Assembly (NCBI RefSeq): GCF_000428485.1
Contig: NZ_AUAA01000004.1
Location: 79,475 to 143,474 of the forward strand
From: Epilithonimonas tenax DSM 16811
GTDB lineage: Bacteria > Bacteroidota > Bacteroidia > Flavobacteriales > Weeksellaceae
Direction: 5' to 3'
DNA length: 64,000 nt
Shown: in pieces, positions 42,888 through 50,294 of the stretch
How positions within the stretch are numbered: the first letter of the stretch is position 1
Layout: each line of letters begins with the position of its first letter
The notes under the pieces: model-generated
Told to the model about the DNA's origin: nothing
The model's database searches: none
The model's input: the letters and a program-made list of their open reading frames with translations, nothing else
Translations under genes and position numbers: made by a program

Positions 42888-43328
42888 ATGGGAAAATTGA
42901 CGGGCAAAAGTTTATGTGTTGATGAGAGTGCCGTTTCGATTGTGGCTTATCAGGTTATTTTGATAACAGTTTTTGGTATTCATTTCCAACTGCAATGGTT
43001 GTTGATTTTTCTGGCCTTTGATTTTTTCATAAGAGCAACTGGATGGTTCATTTCGCCATTATATTTTCTGGCAAAAAAAATGACGGCGTTTTTATATTTC
43101 GAAAAGAAACCAGTTTTTGCTGCACCTAAAAGGTTTGCTGCGATGTTGGGATTTCTAATGTCTGTCCTGGTCGCATTTTTTTATGCTTCTCCAACTGGGA
43201 TTTTCTTAGGAATTGCATTGATGCTACTGGCAGCGTTGGAAAGCGTTTTCAATATCTGTATTGGTTGTTATATCTATAATTTTTTAGTGCTTCCGATTCA
43301 AAATAAATTCAATCATTCACCAAAATAA
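42888..43328 (+). CDS. DUF4395 family membrane protein
   Basis: This 146-residue protein has four predicted helices. The DUF4395 pattern is clear: Cys and Asp/Glu near the start (CVDESAVSIVAYQ), FLAFDFFIRATGWFISPLYFLAK, AAPKRFAAMLGFLMS and the last helix with a Cys pair, FNICIGCYIYNFLVLP. Family members are often found beside rhodanese or thioredoxin genes, hinting at sulfur or thiol chemistry in the membrane; function is unproved. It follows the candidate leader RNA and precedes a NIL-domain gene by 3 bases. Confidence 0.8.
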   Translation: MGKLTGKSLCVDESAVSIVAYQVILITVFGIHFQLQWLLIFLAFDFFIRATGWFISPLYFLAKKMTAFLYFEKKPVFAAPKRFAAMLGFLMSVLVAFFYASPTGIFLGIALMLLAALESVFNICIGCYIYNFLVLPIQNKFNHSPK

Positions 43329-43331
43329 TAG

Positions 43332-43649
43332 ATGACTATGATTTACAAAAATGAAACTTTTGGTAACAATTTGGTTCCCAAGCCTGCAAAGGAAATTATC
43401 CTAGAAATAGAACTGAATGGTAAAATCCGTTTTGATATCCTGCTTTACACGATCTACAACCATTACAATATCAGTTATAAAATCGTGAACGCACACATCG
43501 AATATCTGAATGGCAATAACTTCGGAAATGTAAAACTTCTTCTAAAGATCACAGATGAGGAGATCGATAAGATAGAAAATTACCTTGGTGAATATAAACT
43601 GATGAGTTGCAAAATACCAGTCCTACAACAAACAAAGGAAGCTTCATAA
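43332..43649 (+). CDS. Stand-alone NIL-domain protein
   Basis: This 105-residue protein (or 103 from the second ATG at 43338) matches the NIL domain, the ACT-like ligand-binding domain at the end of methionine importer ATPases (MetN): RFDILLYTIYNHYNISYKIVNAHIEYLNG, then FGNVKLLLKITDEEIDKIENYL. In MetN the domain binds methionine. Here it stands without an ATPase. With DUF4395 upstream and a structured leader, a role in sulfur amino-acid sensing is plausible but inferred. Its stop codon lies inside the terminator hairpin. Confidence 0.7.
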   Translation: MTMIYKNETFGNNLVPKPAKEIILEIELNGKIRFDILLYTIYNHYNISYKIVNAHIEYLNGNNFGNVKLLLKITDEEIDKIENYLGEYKLMSCKIPVLQQTKEAS

Positions 43650-43664
43650 TGAGCTTCCTTTAAA
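43634..43664 (+). terminator. Hairpin over the stop codon of the NIL gene
   Basis: AAAGGAAGCT and AGCTTCCTTT form a perfect 10-bp stem around TCATAATG, which contains the stop codon. The T run is short, so it may terminate or protect the mRNA end. Confidence 0.65.
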
Positions 43665-43722
43665 TTTGATAGTCTTTGACTTAAGTTTTTCAGCAGTCAA
43701 CTGACAACTGAAAATTTATGAA

Positions 43723-45036
43723 TTACTGTTCGATTCTTCTGATATCAGCACCTATCGCTCTCAGTCTCTCGTCTATATTTTCGTAACCACGGTCAATCTG
43801 TTCTATGTTTTGTATGATGGATTTTCCTTCCGCAGAAAGTGCCGCGATCAGTAGTGCATTTCCGGCTCTGATGTCTGGCGATACCATTGTGGTTCCTCTT
43901 AGTGGTGTCTCTTGGTTCATCCCGATCACTGTTGCTCTGTGTGGATCACAAAGGATAATTTGTGCGCCCATATCAATCAATTTGTCTACGAAGAACAATC
44001 TGCTTTCGAACATTTTCTGATGGATCAAAACAGAACCTTTTGCCTGGGTTGCCACGACCAAAATGATAGATAGTAGATCTGGCGTAAAACCTGGCCAAGG
44101 TGCATCTGAAACCGTTAAAATAGATCCGTCTATGAACTTCTGGATCTTATAATTTTCCTGAGAAGGGATGTAGATATCATCACCTCTCTGTTCCAAATGG
44201 ATTCCTAATTTTCTGAAGGTATTGGGAATCACGCCAAGCTCATTCCATTTGACGTTTTTGATGGTAATCTCAGATTTTGTCATTGCTGCCAAGCCAATCC
44301 AAGAGCCAATTTCCACCATATCTGGTAACATTGTGTGTTCTGTGCCATGTAATTTGTCAACGCCTTCTACAGTCAATAGGTTGGATCCTATTCCGGAAAT
44401 ATTGGCACCCATTCTGTTCAACATTTTGCATAGTTGTTGAAGGTAGGGTTCGCAAGCGGCGTTGTAGATTCTCGTTTTTCCTTTTGCCAAAACAGCAGCC
44501 ATCACGATATTGGCTGTTCCTGTAACAGAGGCTTCTTCTAAAAGGATGAATTTTCCTTTTAATTCTTTGGCTCTTAAAGAATAGAAAGCTTCTTCCTCGT
44601 CATAAGAAAACTCTGCTCCCAGTTCCACAAAACCTTGGAAGTGCGTGTCCAGACGTCTTCTTCCAATCTTGTCACCGCCGGGCGTTGGAAGATAAGCTTC
44701 CCCAAATCTAGCCAGCATTGGTCCCAAGATCATCACAGAACCTCTTAGTTTTGCGCCATCTTTTTTGAATTCTTTGGATTTTATATAGTCGAAATTAACT
44801 TCATCTGCTTTGAAAGTGTAATCTCCTTTTCCGTTTTTGGTAACTTTTACATTAAAGTCCTGTAAGATCTCAATCAATTTGTTGACATCTTTGATATCCG
44901 GAATATTACTGATCCTCACCTCATCTTCGGTTAGCAAAACAGCACAAAGGATTTGTAAAGCCTCATTTTTGGCACCTTGAGGTGTTATTTCTCCGCTTAG
45001 CTTTTTTCCTCCTCTTATTTCGAACGCATTACTCAT
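43723..45036 (-). CDS. murA: UDP-N-acetylglucosamine 1-carboxyvinyltransferase with Asp at the fosfomycin site
   Basis: This 437-residue EPSP-synthase-fold enzyme joins enolpyruvate to UDP-GlcNAc, the first committed step of peptidoglycan synthesis. Motifs: GGKKLSGEITPQGAKNEALQ at the start, LRGSVMILGPMLARFG, and PTPGGDKIGRRRLDTH. In E. coli MurA the last block is PGGCTIG with Cys115, the residue alkylated by fosfomycin; here it is Asp122, the form known to keep activity but resist the drug. The DUF4290 gene ends one base into its ATG (TAATG), so the two genes are coupled. Confidence 0.96.
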   Translation of the reverse strand: MSNAFEIRGGKKLSGEITPQGAKNEALQILCAVLLTEDEVRISNIPDIKDVNKLIEILQDFNVKVTKNGKGDYTFKADEVNFDYIKSKEFKKDGAKLRGSVMILGPMLARFGEAYLPTPGGDKIGRRRLDTHFQGFVELGAEFSYDEEEAFYSLRAKELKGKFILLEEASVTGTANIVMAAVLAKGKTRIYNAACEPYLQQLCKMLNRMGANISGIGSNLLTVEGVDKLHGTEHTMLPDMVEIGSWIGLAAMTKSEITIKNVKWNELGVIPNTFRKLGIHLEQRGDDIYIPSQENYKIQKFIDGSILTVSDAPWPGFTPDLLSIILVVATQAKGSVLIHQKMFESRLFFVDKLIDMGAQIILCDPHRATVIGMNQETPLRGTTMVSPDIRAGNALLIAALSAEGKSIIQNIEQIDRGYENIDERLRAIGADIRRIEQ

Positions 45037-45704
45037 TATTTTCTCTTGTTTTTATGATTTTGGAAATTATTCCTTCTGTTGTTACTGTTTTGATTTGTGT
45101 TTCGGTTGTTATTTGTGTTTCGGTTATTATTGTTGTTGTTATTTCTGTTGGTAGCATAATATATTTTGCTTCTTTCCAGAGATTCCAAGCTTGTAAGATC
45201 CAGTTTGTTATCTGATAACTCCTTCAAATGGCGGAAGATCACATCATCCTGTACGTGTTCTTTGTTGTACACGTTGTAGGACTTTTTCATATTATTGGCA
45301 ATGACATGGGTGAGTGCTTCTTTCTCATCGCCTTCCTCCAGTGCAATTGCTTTTTCTATCAGTTGTAGAATACTTTTTCCGTAGAATTTATAGGCGTTAT
45401 CCAATGACGGATAATCCATTTTTCTAGGTTTTGTGATCAGATCTTCCTCGGAAAGAATAGGATAAGGAGAATCGACATCCAGGTTGTGATCTGCCAGAAT
45501 AAAAAGGTGATCCCAAAGTTTGTGTTTGTAGTTTTCTTCATCACGAAGGTGTGGATTTCTCTGTCCCATAAACTCGATGATGGCCAATGCCATTTCATTT
45601 CGCTCCTCTTTGGTTTGCAGGGTTTTGCAATGCTCCACCAGCTGCTGTATGTTGCGCCCATATTCGGGCATTAGTAGTTGTGTTCTGTCGGTATTATAAT
45701 CCAT
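45036..45704 (-). CDS. DUF4290 family protein with Asn-rich tail
   Basis: From the ATG at 45704 the product has 222 residues. The N-terminal 165 residues are helical with the DUF4290 pattern (MPEYGRNIQQLVEHC, IEFMGQRNPHLRD, KLWDHLFILADHNLDVDSPYP). The last 40 are a low-complexity tail of Asn, Arg and Lys encoded by AAT/AAC runs. The family is found in Bacteroidetes, often beside murA, with unknown function. A TTG three codons earlier is rejected because the -7 box overlaps it. It is translationally coupled to murA. Confidence 0.85.
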   Translation of the reverse strand: MDYNTDRTQLLMPEYGRNIQQLVEHCKTLQTKEERNEMALAIIEFMGQRNPHLRDEENYKHKLWDHLFILADHNLDVDSPYPILSEEDLITKPRKMDYPSLDNAYKFYGKSILQLIEKAIALEEGDEKEALTHVIANNMKKSYNVYNKEHVQDDVIFRHLKELSDNKLDLTSLESLERSKIYYATNRNNNNNNNRNTNNNRNTNQNSNNRRNNFQNHKNKRK

Positions 45705-45710
45705 AATGTG

Positions 45711-45718
45711 CAAATATA
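45711..45718 (-). promoter_or_regulatory. -7 box (TATATTTG) for the DUF4290-murA operon
   Basis: The minus strand reads TATATTTG only 6 bases before the ATG at 45704, predicting a leaderless transcript. Confidence 0.55.
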
Positions 45719-45837
45719 AAACATTTCGCGTTCAAAGTCTGAAATTCAAAATCTAGTGTTGATTTTTTTTCTGATTATTTTTTTAGAGCCCGCAAATTCT
45801 CAGTTTTATATAGCTGTAAGGTGGATATTTTGCAAGC

Positions 45838-46263
45838 CTATTTTTCTATAAATTTTTTCTTTTGCTCTGCATTCGGCAGAAAACACTGCTTGGCTGCTAG
45901 TTTTTTTCGATTTCGGGAAACAAGCTTATAAAATTGATTTCCGATAGCGTGCGGAAGTATTTTTCCAACCGAGGCTAATGAATAAATACCGCCCATTTCG
46001 CTTGCTATTTGTAAAATTGCCTGATATCTGGTCAGATAAAAATGATTGGGTTTCCAAAGGTAAAGCGTGTCAAAAACTTGATTGGGCAGATTTCTTTCAT
46101 TCAAGAATTTCTGCCCAAATTCCGATTGTAATGATGAAAATAAAAAACGGTCATCTTTGTCTCGCTCCAAGATCCATTGCACCCAATGGTTGCAGAATCC
46201 ACATTCGCCATCATAGAAAACGATGGATTTATCCTTAAAATTTGCTGAGATATCTGTTGTCAT
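45838..46263 (-). CDS. DCC-family thiol-disulfide oxidoreductase (DUF393)
   Basis: This 141-residue protein carries the signature VFYDGECGFCNHWVQW, with Asp18 and the redox pair Cys21-Gly-Phe-Cys24, and the family's later blocks FSSLQSE and RYQAILQIASEMGG. Members are presumed thioredoxin-like, but partners are unknown. Its start overlaps the stop of the haem-binding gene by 4 bases, so the two are co-transcribed and may act together on haem or thiol redox state; that link is inferred. Confidence 0.85.
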   Translation of the reverse strand: MTTDISANFKDKSIVFYDGECGFCNHWVQWILERDKDDRFLFSSLQSEFGQKFLNERNLPNQVFDTLYLWKPNHFYLTRYQAILQIASEMGGIYSLASVGKILPHAIGNQFYKLVSRNRKKLAAKQCFLPNAEQKKKFIEK

Positions 46264-46721
46264 AAAGCGTTGGCCTGCTGGATTTGTTTTTGAATTTTTC
46301 GGAAATAATCTGCCAATAGTTGTCTTTGCTCATTGGTCAGTTTTGCATCTGGATGACCAAGAGTGTAACTCTCCAATGGCATTTCCTTTTGTTCAACTTG
46401 TTCTGCAGCTTCTCCCAGTTTATGTGACTGTCTTTTAGAATCGTATGTTGCAAAGGTAGAGAAGTTAAGTTCCTTTCTTCCTTCGTCTCTGTGGTTTTTT
46501 AAAAGCCAGCCAGCGGGTTGTGTGTAACTGTAAGCCGGATATGCTGTTTCGTTGGAATGGCAGTCATAACAGGAATTTCTGATGATATTGGCGATTGGTT
46601 CCGGTGTGTTTTTAATTTTGATAAAATCCATCCCGTCATTGGTTACAGGATTTACTTTATCAATTTGAAAAAACTGAATCATTATAAAAGCAACCAAAAG
46701 AACAGTTAATACTTTTTTCAT
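46260..46721 (-). CDS. Exported haem-binding domain protein (cytochrome c-like CxxCH)
   Basis: This 153-residue protein has an N-terminal membrane anchor or signal segment (about 4-20) and a single CYDCH motif (Cys51, Cys54, His55) in NSCYDCHSNETAYPAYSYTQP, as in the Bacteroidetes haem-binding domain family. Covalent c-type haem is expected in the periplasm. LGEAAEQVEQKEMPLESYTLGHPDAKLT gives the usual closing pattern of the family with a Met ligand candidate. It is the first gene of a pair with the DCC protein. Confidence 0.85.
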   Translation of the reverse strand: MKKVLTVLLVAFIMIQFFQIDKVNPVTNDGMDFIKIKNTPEPIANIIRNSCYDCHSNETAYPAYSYTQPAGWLLKNHRDEGRKELNFSTFATYDSKRQSHKLGEAAEQVEQKEMPLESYTLGHPDAKLTNEQRQLLADYFRKIQKQIQQANAL

Positions 46722-46958
46722 AGTTTTATTTTAGCTAAGATAACAAATTTTCGTCCAAAAGTTAAATTCGAGAAACAAGGCAAAAGTAAAAAGAAAGAAG
46801 TTAAAAAATCTGGGATGCGTTGTACGTCTTTGCGAACCTTAAAATATTTTCAATAACCACAAAAAACCAGAGCGGACTCTGCGTTCAAAATTCCGCATAA
46901 TTATCCATCACAAAACCTTGAAGCTGGAAACTCAAAACCTTAAACCCGAAAATTTTCG

Positions 46959-46966
46959 TACATTTG
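46959..46966 (+). promoter_or_regulatory. -7 box (TACATTTG) upstream of der
   Basis: TACATTTG follows a CGAAAATTTTCG palindrome (46948-46959). It would give a der leader of about 155 bases containing the long hairpin at 47017. The rest of the 405-bp gap from 46722 is AT-rich with no open frame. Confidence 0.55.
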
Positions 46967-47016
46967 CAAAAATTTTGGGCTTCGAAAGTCGGAGTAACCC
47001 ATTCTTAATCAAAATT

Positions 47017-47110
47017 AAAAGATTTAGAAATTACGAGATTTAGAAATTCTGTGAAAAATTTTCATTGCCAAATTTCTCAATCTCATAATTTAATAATTTC
47101 TCAATCTTTT
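47017..47110 (+). repeat. Long imperfect hairpin in the der leader
   Basis: The left arm (47017-47050) has two direct units of GATTTAGAAATT. The right arm (47069-47110) has two of AATTTCTCAATC, the near reverse complement. Folded, they give a stem of about 30 bp with a few wobbles and a short bulge, ending 16 bases before the der ATG. Confidence 0.65.
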
Positions 47111-47126
47111 AAAAAGAAACAAATTT

Positions 47127-48437
47127 ATGTCAAATATTGTCGCAATCGTTGGGCGTCCCAACGTAGGAAAATCCACATTATTTAATCGATTATTAGAAAG
47201 AAGAGAAGCCATCGTAGATTCTACTGCCGGCGTTACCAGAGACCGTCATTACGGGAAATCTGACTGGAACGGCGTTGATTTTACCGTGATCGATACAGGT
47301 GGATATGATGTAGGAACAGACGACGTTTTCGAAGTGGAAATCCGCAAGCAAGTACAATTGGCTGTGGACGAAGCAACTTCTATCATTTTTATGGTAAGCG
47401 TAGATGATGGCCTTACAGACACAGATCAGGAGATCTTCGAATTATTAAGAAAATCAAACAAGCCTTTATATTTGGTGGTCAACAAAGTAGATTCTTCCAA
47501 AGAAGAATTGCCTGCAACCGAGTTTTACCAATTGGGCGTGGAAAAATATTTTACGTTATCTTCTGCAACAGGTTCCGGAACCGGAGAATTGCTGGATGCT
47601 GTCGTAAGAGATTTCCCGACAACAGATTACAAAGATCCATTCGAAGGCTTGCCAAAGATTACCATCGCAGGTCGTCCTAACGTGGGAAAATCTACAATGA
47701 CGAACGCACTTCTCGATGTGGAAAGAAACATCGTGACCGATGTGGCCGGAACAACAAGAGACAGTATTCAGACTTTGTACAACAAATTCGGACACGAGTT
47801 TGTGTTGGTAGATACAGCAGGAATGCGTCGTAAAGCGAAAGTTTCCGAAGATTTGGAATTCTATTCCGTCATGAGATCCATCCGTTCTATCGAGTATTCT
47901 GATGTGGTGATCCTGATGGTGGATGCCACGCAAGGTTGGGAATCTCAGGATATGAACATCTTTGGATTGGCTCAGAAAAACAGAAAAGGAATCGTGATTT
48001 TGGTCAACAAATGGGATCTCATCGAGGACAAACACACCAACACGATCCGTGATTTCGAACAGTCTATCAGAGACAAAATTGGGCAGTTCAACGATATTCC
48101 CATTCTTTTCGTTTCTGCTCTTACGAAACAAAGAATCCTGAAAGCCGTAGAAATGGCAATGGTCGTCTATGAAGATCGTAAGAAAAAAATCAAAACGTCC
48201 AAACTGAATGAAGTGATGTTGCCAATCTTCGAAGCAATGCCACCGCCATCCAACAAAGGAAAATACATCAAGATCAAGTATTGTGTACAGTTGCCAACGC
48301 CATCGCCACAGTTTGTGTTTTTCTGCAACCTTCCGCAATATGTGAAAGAGCCGTACAAGCGCTTTACCGAGAACCAACTTCGTAAAAACTTTGGTTTCAC
48401 CGGAGTGCCAATCGAGATCTACTTCAGACAAAAATAA
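47127..48437 (+). CDS. der: Ribosome-associated GTPase Der (EngA)
   Basis: This 436-residue protein has two tandem GTPase domains and a KH-like end, as Der always does. G1 motifs are GRPNVGKST at residues 8-16 and again near 183; G3 is DTGGYDVG and DTAGMRRKAK; G4 is NKVDSS and NKWDLI. The KH-like domain (about 355-436) reads PSNKGKYIKIKYCVQLPTPSPQ. Der is needed for large-subunit assembly. The leader carries a long hairpin that may influence translation. A terminator follows. Confidence 0.97.
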   Translation: MSNIVAIVGRPNVGKSTLFNRLLERREAIVDSTAGVTRDRHYGKSDWNGVDFTVIDTGGYDVGTDDVFEVEIRKQVQLAVDEATSIIFMVSVDDGLTDTDQEIFELLRKSNKPLYLVVNKVDSSKEELPATEFYQLGVEKYFTLSSATGSGTGELLDAVVRDFPTTDYKDPFEGLPKITIAGRPNVGKSTMTNALLDVERNIVTDVAGTTRDSIQTLYNKFGHEFVLVDTAGMRRKAKVSEDLEFYSVMRSIRSIEYSDVVILMVDATQGWESQDMNIFGLAQKNRKGIVILVNKWDLIEDKHTNTIRDFEQSIRDKIGQFNDIPILFVSALTKQRILKAVEMAMVVYEDRKKKIKTSKLNEVMLPIFEAMPPPSNKGKYIKIKYCVQLPTPSPQFVFFCNLPQYVKEPYKRFTENQLRKNFGFTGVPIEIYFRQK

Positions 48438-48443
48438 AAATTC

Positions 48444-48480
48444 AAACCCTCTCTTCGTTCAAACTTCGGGAGGGTTTTTT
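48444..48480 (+). terminator. Terminator of der
   Basis: AACCCTC and GAGGGTT pair (with further weak pairing inside) and TTTTTT follows, 7 bases after the stop. Confidence 0.85.
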
Positions 48481-48521
48481 ATTTAGGAGCAAGACGTTTT
48501 TAATTTCTATTCACCATTCCA

Positions 48522-48623
48522 ACCCGCTATCCGCTATATCTTTTTCTTTTTCAGAACGTCTGCAATCCAAATTGAGGTTTCGGTACCAAAAAAGAAAAAG
48601 GATGCCGCTGCTATCGGGGCTAG
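48522..48623. ncRNA. Dispersed covarying hairpin element, copy C
   Basis: The same plan as at 17184: outer CCCG/CGGG, an 11/11-nt internal loop (CTATCCGCTAT against GCCGCTGCTAT), and stem ATCTTTTTCTTTTT against AAAAAGAAAAAGGAT with the same bulged G. The stem has a C-G pair where copies A and B have G-C. It lies between der and upp. Confidence 0.62.
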
Positions 48624-48688
48624 ATTGAGGTTTTCCTTATCTATCCAGATTTTAGAATTAGTTTCATTAAAAAGCTATTCTGGAAAAA

Positions 48689-48763
48689 GTCGCAGCGCGA
48701 TGACCTGTTAATAGATAAAAGATCATCACCGATGTCAAAGCTCCATAGGAGCGACCTGTAACA
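48689..48763. repeat. Pair of GACCTGT-containing short repeats
   Basis: GTCGCAGCGCGATGACCTGT (from 48689) and CTCCATAGGAGCGACCTGT (from 48741) share the end GACCTGT followed by an A/T-rich stretch (TTAATAG or AACAATC). The second unit starts with an inverted repeat CTCC-ATA-GGAG. Such units look like a mobile short repeat. They occupy the 426-bp gap between der and upp together with copy C. Confidence 0.5.
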
Positions 48764-48863
48764 ATCAAAATATCATTAAACAACGATTTTCATTTAAAAT
48801 AATTTGAAACCAAATTTAAACAGTTTCCAAATTTTTACGATATTTACCCACAAAATAAACGAA

Positions 48864-49514
48864 ATGCTAAAAGTTTTATCAGAAGAATTTTCATTGGTGA
48901 ATTCTTGGATCAATGATCTTCGAAATGTAGAAGTCCAAAATGACCGCTTAAAATTCCGTAGAAATATGGAACGCATTGGCGAAATTGCCGCTTTCGAGAT
49001 CAGTAAAACTTTGAATTTTATCGATACCGAACTTACAACACCTCTGGAGAAGATCTCTGTCAAAGAAATCGAAACACAACCCGTTATCACCACGATCCTG
49101 AGAGCTGGTGTTCCATTATTCCAAGGGATTCTTAACTATTTTGACAAAGCCGATTGCGGTTTTGTGGCCGCTTACAGAAAGCACGATGCCAACGATTATT
49201 TTTCCATCAAACAAGATTATCTGACTTGCCCGAAATTAGATAATCGTCCCCTCATCATCGCAGATCCAATGTTGGCAACCGGCGCATCACTCATAGAAGC
49301 GATCAAAGATCTTTTGACCAACGGAAAACCAACCTCCATCCATATTGTTGCCGCAATCGCAAGCCGGCAAGGTGTGGAAACTATTCAAAATGCTTACCCA
49401 GATGCAAAGATCTGGATCGGCGCTTTGGACGAAAGTTTAACTTCAAAAGGTTACATCACGCCAGGTTTGGGCGATGCAGGCGATTTGTCTTATGGTGAAA
49501 AACTACAGAGATAA
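48864..49514 (+). CDS. upp: Uracil phosphoribosyltransferase
   Basis: From the ATG at 48864 the enzyme has 216 residues, the family length; a longer reading from TTG 48804 adds 20 residues without homology. It salvages uracil to UMP using PRPP. Marks are TTILRAGVPLFQGILNYF, the PRPP-binding loop LIIADPMLATGASLIEAI and the uracil-binding end YITPGLGDAGDLSYG. It is transcribed alone, toward the convergent comF-like gene. Confidence 0.94.
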   Translation: MLKVLSEEFSLVNSWINDLRNVEVQNDRLKFRRNMERIGEIAAFEISKTLNFIDTELTTPLEKISVKEIETQPVITTILRAGVPLFQGILNYFDKADCGFVAAYRKHDANDYFSIKQDYLTCPKLDNRPLIIADPMLATGASLIEAIKDLLTNGKPTSIHIVAAIASRQGVETIQNAYPDAKIWIGALDESLTSKGYITPGLGDAGDLSYGEKLQR

Positions 49515-49537
49515 ATATTATAACGATAAACTATAAA

Positions 49538-49582
49538 TGATGATTGATGGCTGATCAATTAGCTATCATTGATCAATCATCA
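49538..49582. repeat. Inverted repeat between convergent upp and comF
   Basis: TGATGATTGAT and ATCAATCATCA are perfect 11-bp arms around 23 bases (49549-49571). There is no T run, so it is not a classical terminator, but it could fold at the 3' ends of both transcripts. TGATnATTnAT words also occur near 10155. Confidence 0.6.
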
Positions 49583-49589
49583 GTCATAT

Positions 49590-50246
49590 CTACACGTCCA
49601 TCGCCATCACAAGCAAACTGATCTTGACATTGTCAGAGTTGCGCAGGATTTCCCAGGCAATGTTTGAGCTTGTATTTCCTGTTGTATAAACATCGTCAAT
49701 CAATAATAGATGCTTATCACAGATCTTCTCGGTCATTTGGTAAGCATTTTTTGTTTTTAGACGTTCGCTTTGGCTTTTCTTGGCTTGTGCTTTTGAATGT
49801 TGTGTTCGCTTTAAAAGATGATGATCGATTGGGATCTGAAAATGCCTTGCCAATTCATTTCCGAATAGATGTAGTTGATTGTAACCTCTTTGTTTTAGTT
49901 TTTTGGGATGAAGCGGTACTGTTGCGATCAAATCCGGCTTTTTAGCTTCGAAGTTTAATTTCTCAATCGTCCATTCTGCCAGGTTTTTACCAATCTTTTC
50001 TCTGTGATTATATTTCAGTTGTTGAATGATCTTTTGCGCCAGACTTTCCTTTTCGTAAAGCATCAACGAAAAAGCATTTTCAACGGGAAACAGAAGCGAA
50101 ACATTTTCTTTCAGACTATTATTTTCATAAAATTGATGGTCAGAAAAATGTATATTGTCTTTGCATATTTCACAAACTACCTCATTCTTGTCAATCAGTT
50201 GATTGCAATCCAGACAACGGTTTGGGAAAAGAAAATCGAAAATCAT
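49590..50246 (-). CDS. comF: ComF-family phosphoribosyltransferase-like protein
   Basis: This 218-residue protein starts with a zinc-ribbon region (Cys-x2-Cys at CLDCNQ and CEICKD), then has a PRTase fold with VPLHPKKLKQRGYNQ and the PRPP loop LLLIDDVYTTGNTSSN. ComF/GntX proteins assist DNA uptake in naturally competent bacteria, but many carriers are not known to be competent, and a salvage or DNA role is open. It lies next to the upp gene, another PRTase, in convergent orientation. Confidence 0.88.
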   Translation of the reverse strand: MIFDFLFPNRCLDCNQLIDKNEVVCEICKDNIHFSDHQFYENNSLKENVSLLFPVENAFSLMLYEKESLAQKIIQQLKYNHREKIGKNLAEWTIEKLNFEAKKPDLIATVPLHPKKLKQRGYNQLHLFGNELARHFQIPIDHHLLKRTQHSKAQAKKSQSERLKTKNAYQMTEKICDKHLLLIDDVYTTGNTSSNIAWEILRNSDNVKISLLVMAMDV

Positions 50247-50294
50247 TATTTGTGTTTTAAAATTTAAAATTAAAACTTTTATTCAAATAAATGA

